A stretch of 7,414 bases of DNA, taken from Klebsiella pneumoniae (GTDB taxonomy: Bacteria > Pseudomonadota > Gammaproteobacteria > Ga0077536). The stretch is from contig CAMCBY010000199.1 in the NCBI GenBank assembly GCA_945873015.1, forward strand, positions 1 to 7,414, written 5' to 3'. The notes beneath the pieces were generated by a model. It searched no databases. It saw only the letters and a program-made list of their open reading frames with translations, and was not told where the DNA came from. Both the position numbers and the translations under genes were made by a program. Shown in pieces: positions 6,487 through 7,414 of this stretch. The number at the start of each line of letters is the position of its first letter. Within the stretch, counting starts at the first letter, position 1.

Positions 6487-7044
6487 ATGATCAAGGACAT
6501 CATTGAAGACGCGCGTAAGCGCATGGGCAAGAGCGTCGATTCGTTCCGCTCGGATCTGGCTCGGCTGCGCACCGGGCGCGCGCAGCCGAGCCTGATTGAA
6601 CACATCATGGTGAACTACTACGGTACGCCGACGCCGCTGCCGCAGTGCGCCAGCGTGTCAGTCGAAGATGCGCGCACGCTGGTGGTCACGGCCTGGGACC
6701 GCGGTGCGATCGATGCCGTCGAAAAGGCTATCCGTGATTCCGGACTGGGCCTGAACCCTAACACCGCGGGCACCGTGATTCGCGTGCCGCTGCCGCCACT
6801 GACTGAGGAACGTCGCAAGGATCTCATCAAGATCCTGAACAAGGAGGCCGAACAGGCCAAAGTTGCGGTTCGCAACATCCGACGCGATGCCATTGCCCAT
6901 GTCAAAGAACTGCTCAAAGCCAAGGACATTACCTCAGACGACGAGCGCAAGGGCGAAGATCAGGCGCAGAAAATCACCGACGAACACGTGAAGAAGATCG
7001 ACGAAATCGTCGCGGCCAAAGAGCGCGAAATGATGGCGGTCTGA
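6487..7044 (+). CDS. frr: Ribosome recycling factor
   Basis: RRF acts with EF-G after termination to split the post-termination ribosome into subunits. The 185-residue length equals that of E. coli RRF. The protein has the triple-helix N-terminal segment (MIKDIIEDARKRMGKS), the FRSDLARLRTGRA motif (20-31), the beta-rich domain II from about 31 to 104 with YYGTPTPLPQ (44-53), and the C-terminal helices with KEAEQAKVAVRNIRRDA (119-135). R132 in this last segment is the conserved arginine important for ribosome binding. The ATG follows the pyrH stop after one base (TGACATG) and lacks a clear Shine-Dalgarno, so translational coupling to pyrH is probable. The pyrH-frr-uppS order is standard in proteobacteria. 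Confidence 0.98.
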   Translation: MIKDIIEDARKRMGKSVDSFRSDLARLRTGRAQPSLIEHIMVNYYGTPTPLPQCASVSVEDARTLVVTAWDRGAIDAVEKAIRDSGLGLNPNTAGTVIRVPLPPLTEERRKDLIKILNKEAEQAKVAVRNIRRDAIAHVKELLKAKDITSDDERKGEDQAQKITDEHVKKIDEIVAAKEREMMAV

Positions 7045-7046
7045 GC

Positions 7047-7414
7047 GTGGTGCCCGATTCCGCTCCGTCTGATCAGTTACCCCGTCACGTTGCCATCATC
7101 ATGGATGGCAACGGACGCTGGGCGAAACGAAGAAGCCTGCCACGCATCGCCGGGCATCGCGCGGGCGTCGAAAACGTGCGTGTCATCGTCAAGTACTGCG
7201 CCGAATCCGGCATCGATACACTGACATTGTTCGCCTTCAGCAGTGAGAACTGGCGCAGGCCTCCGACCGAAGTCAAGCTGCTGTTTGAATTGTTCGTGGT
7301 AGTGCTCGACCAGGAAATCGAGAAACTGCATGAAGCGGGAGTACGCCTGCGGGTCATTGGTGACCGTGAGCCGTTTCCGAAGAAACTCAAGCAGTGCATC
7401 GAGCGCGCCGAGGC
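7047..7414 (+). CDS. uppS: Undecaprenyl diphosphate synthase (partial, C-terminus beyond window)
   Basis: UppS is a cis-prenyltransferase that adds eight isoprene units to farnesyl diphosphate. The product is the C55 lipid carrier used for peptidoglycan and O-antigen assembly at the inner membrane. The first 122 codons are present; the family is about 250 long. The catalytic aspartate motif HVAIIMDGNGRWAKR is intact with D20, followed by AGHRAG (H37), LTLFAFSSENWRRP (59-72) and VRLRVIGD. No ATG lies upstream of the conserved block. The start is therefore GTG at 7047 or the adjacent GTG at 7050, two or five bases after the frr stop and without a clear Shine-Dalgarno. 7047 is chosen as the first. 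The right end is a window-edge truncation, not a broken gene. Confidence 0.95.
   Translation, partial: MVPDSAPSDQLPRHVAIIMDGNGRWAKRRSLPRIAGHRAGVENVRVIVKYCAESGIDTLTLFAFSSENWRRPPTEVKLLFELFVVVLDQEIEKLHEAGVRLRVIGDREPFPKKLKQCIERAE

Overview
This window is a compact, conserved chromosomal housekeeping region. It probably comes from a gammaproteobacterium with a GC content of roughly 60 percent (judged by eye). The best taxonomic clue is MutH, which is essentially limited to Gammaproteobacteria that use Dam GATC methylation. S2, EF-Ts, RRF, GlnD and UppS also read as close relatives of their E. coli counterparts. I cannot name a genus. The map-glnD-mutH order is not the E. coli arrangement, where mutH sits elsewhere, so an enterobacterium is unlikely.

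The left half (1-3823) is one minus-strand gene string, transcribed map -> glnD -> mutH. Each junction is a 4-base ATGA overlap, so the stop of one gene overlaps the start of the next. Map removes the initiator methionine from new proteins. GlnD is the nitrogen-sensing uridylyltransferase and uridylyl-removing enzyme. MutH is the strand-discriminating mismatch-repair endonuclease, and it is cut off by the window start.

The centre (3824-4004) is a 181-base divergent control region. It holds a clear rpsB promoter with an extended -10 and a GC-rich discriminator. A weaker opposing promoter for map overlaps it at the -10. A long structured leader for rpsB follows, with a nested hairpin and a possible pseudoknot, matching the known class of S2 autoregulatory leaders.

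The right half (4005-7414) is the classic plus-strand rpsB-tsf-pyrH-frr-uppS cluster: ribosomal protein S2, elongation factor Ts, UMP kinase, ribosome recycling factor, and undecaprenyl diphosphate synthase (truncated by the window end). After tsf the genes are separated by only 0, 1 and 2 bases and have poor or no Shine-Dalgarno sequences, so translational coupling is likely. The cluster links translation, pyrimidine supply and cell-wall lipid carrier synthesis.

I found no mobile elements, CRISPR arrays, tRNA or rRNA genes, prophage remnants or broken genes. I see no convincing evidence of a previously undescribed system. The points worth a second look are the mutH placement, the overlapping divergent promoters, the rpsB leader structure, and the in-frame tsf/pyrH junction.
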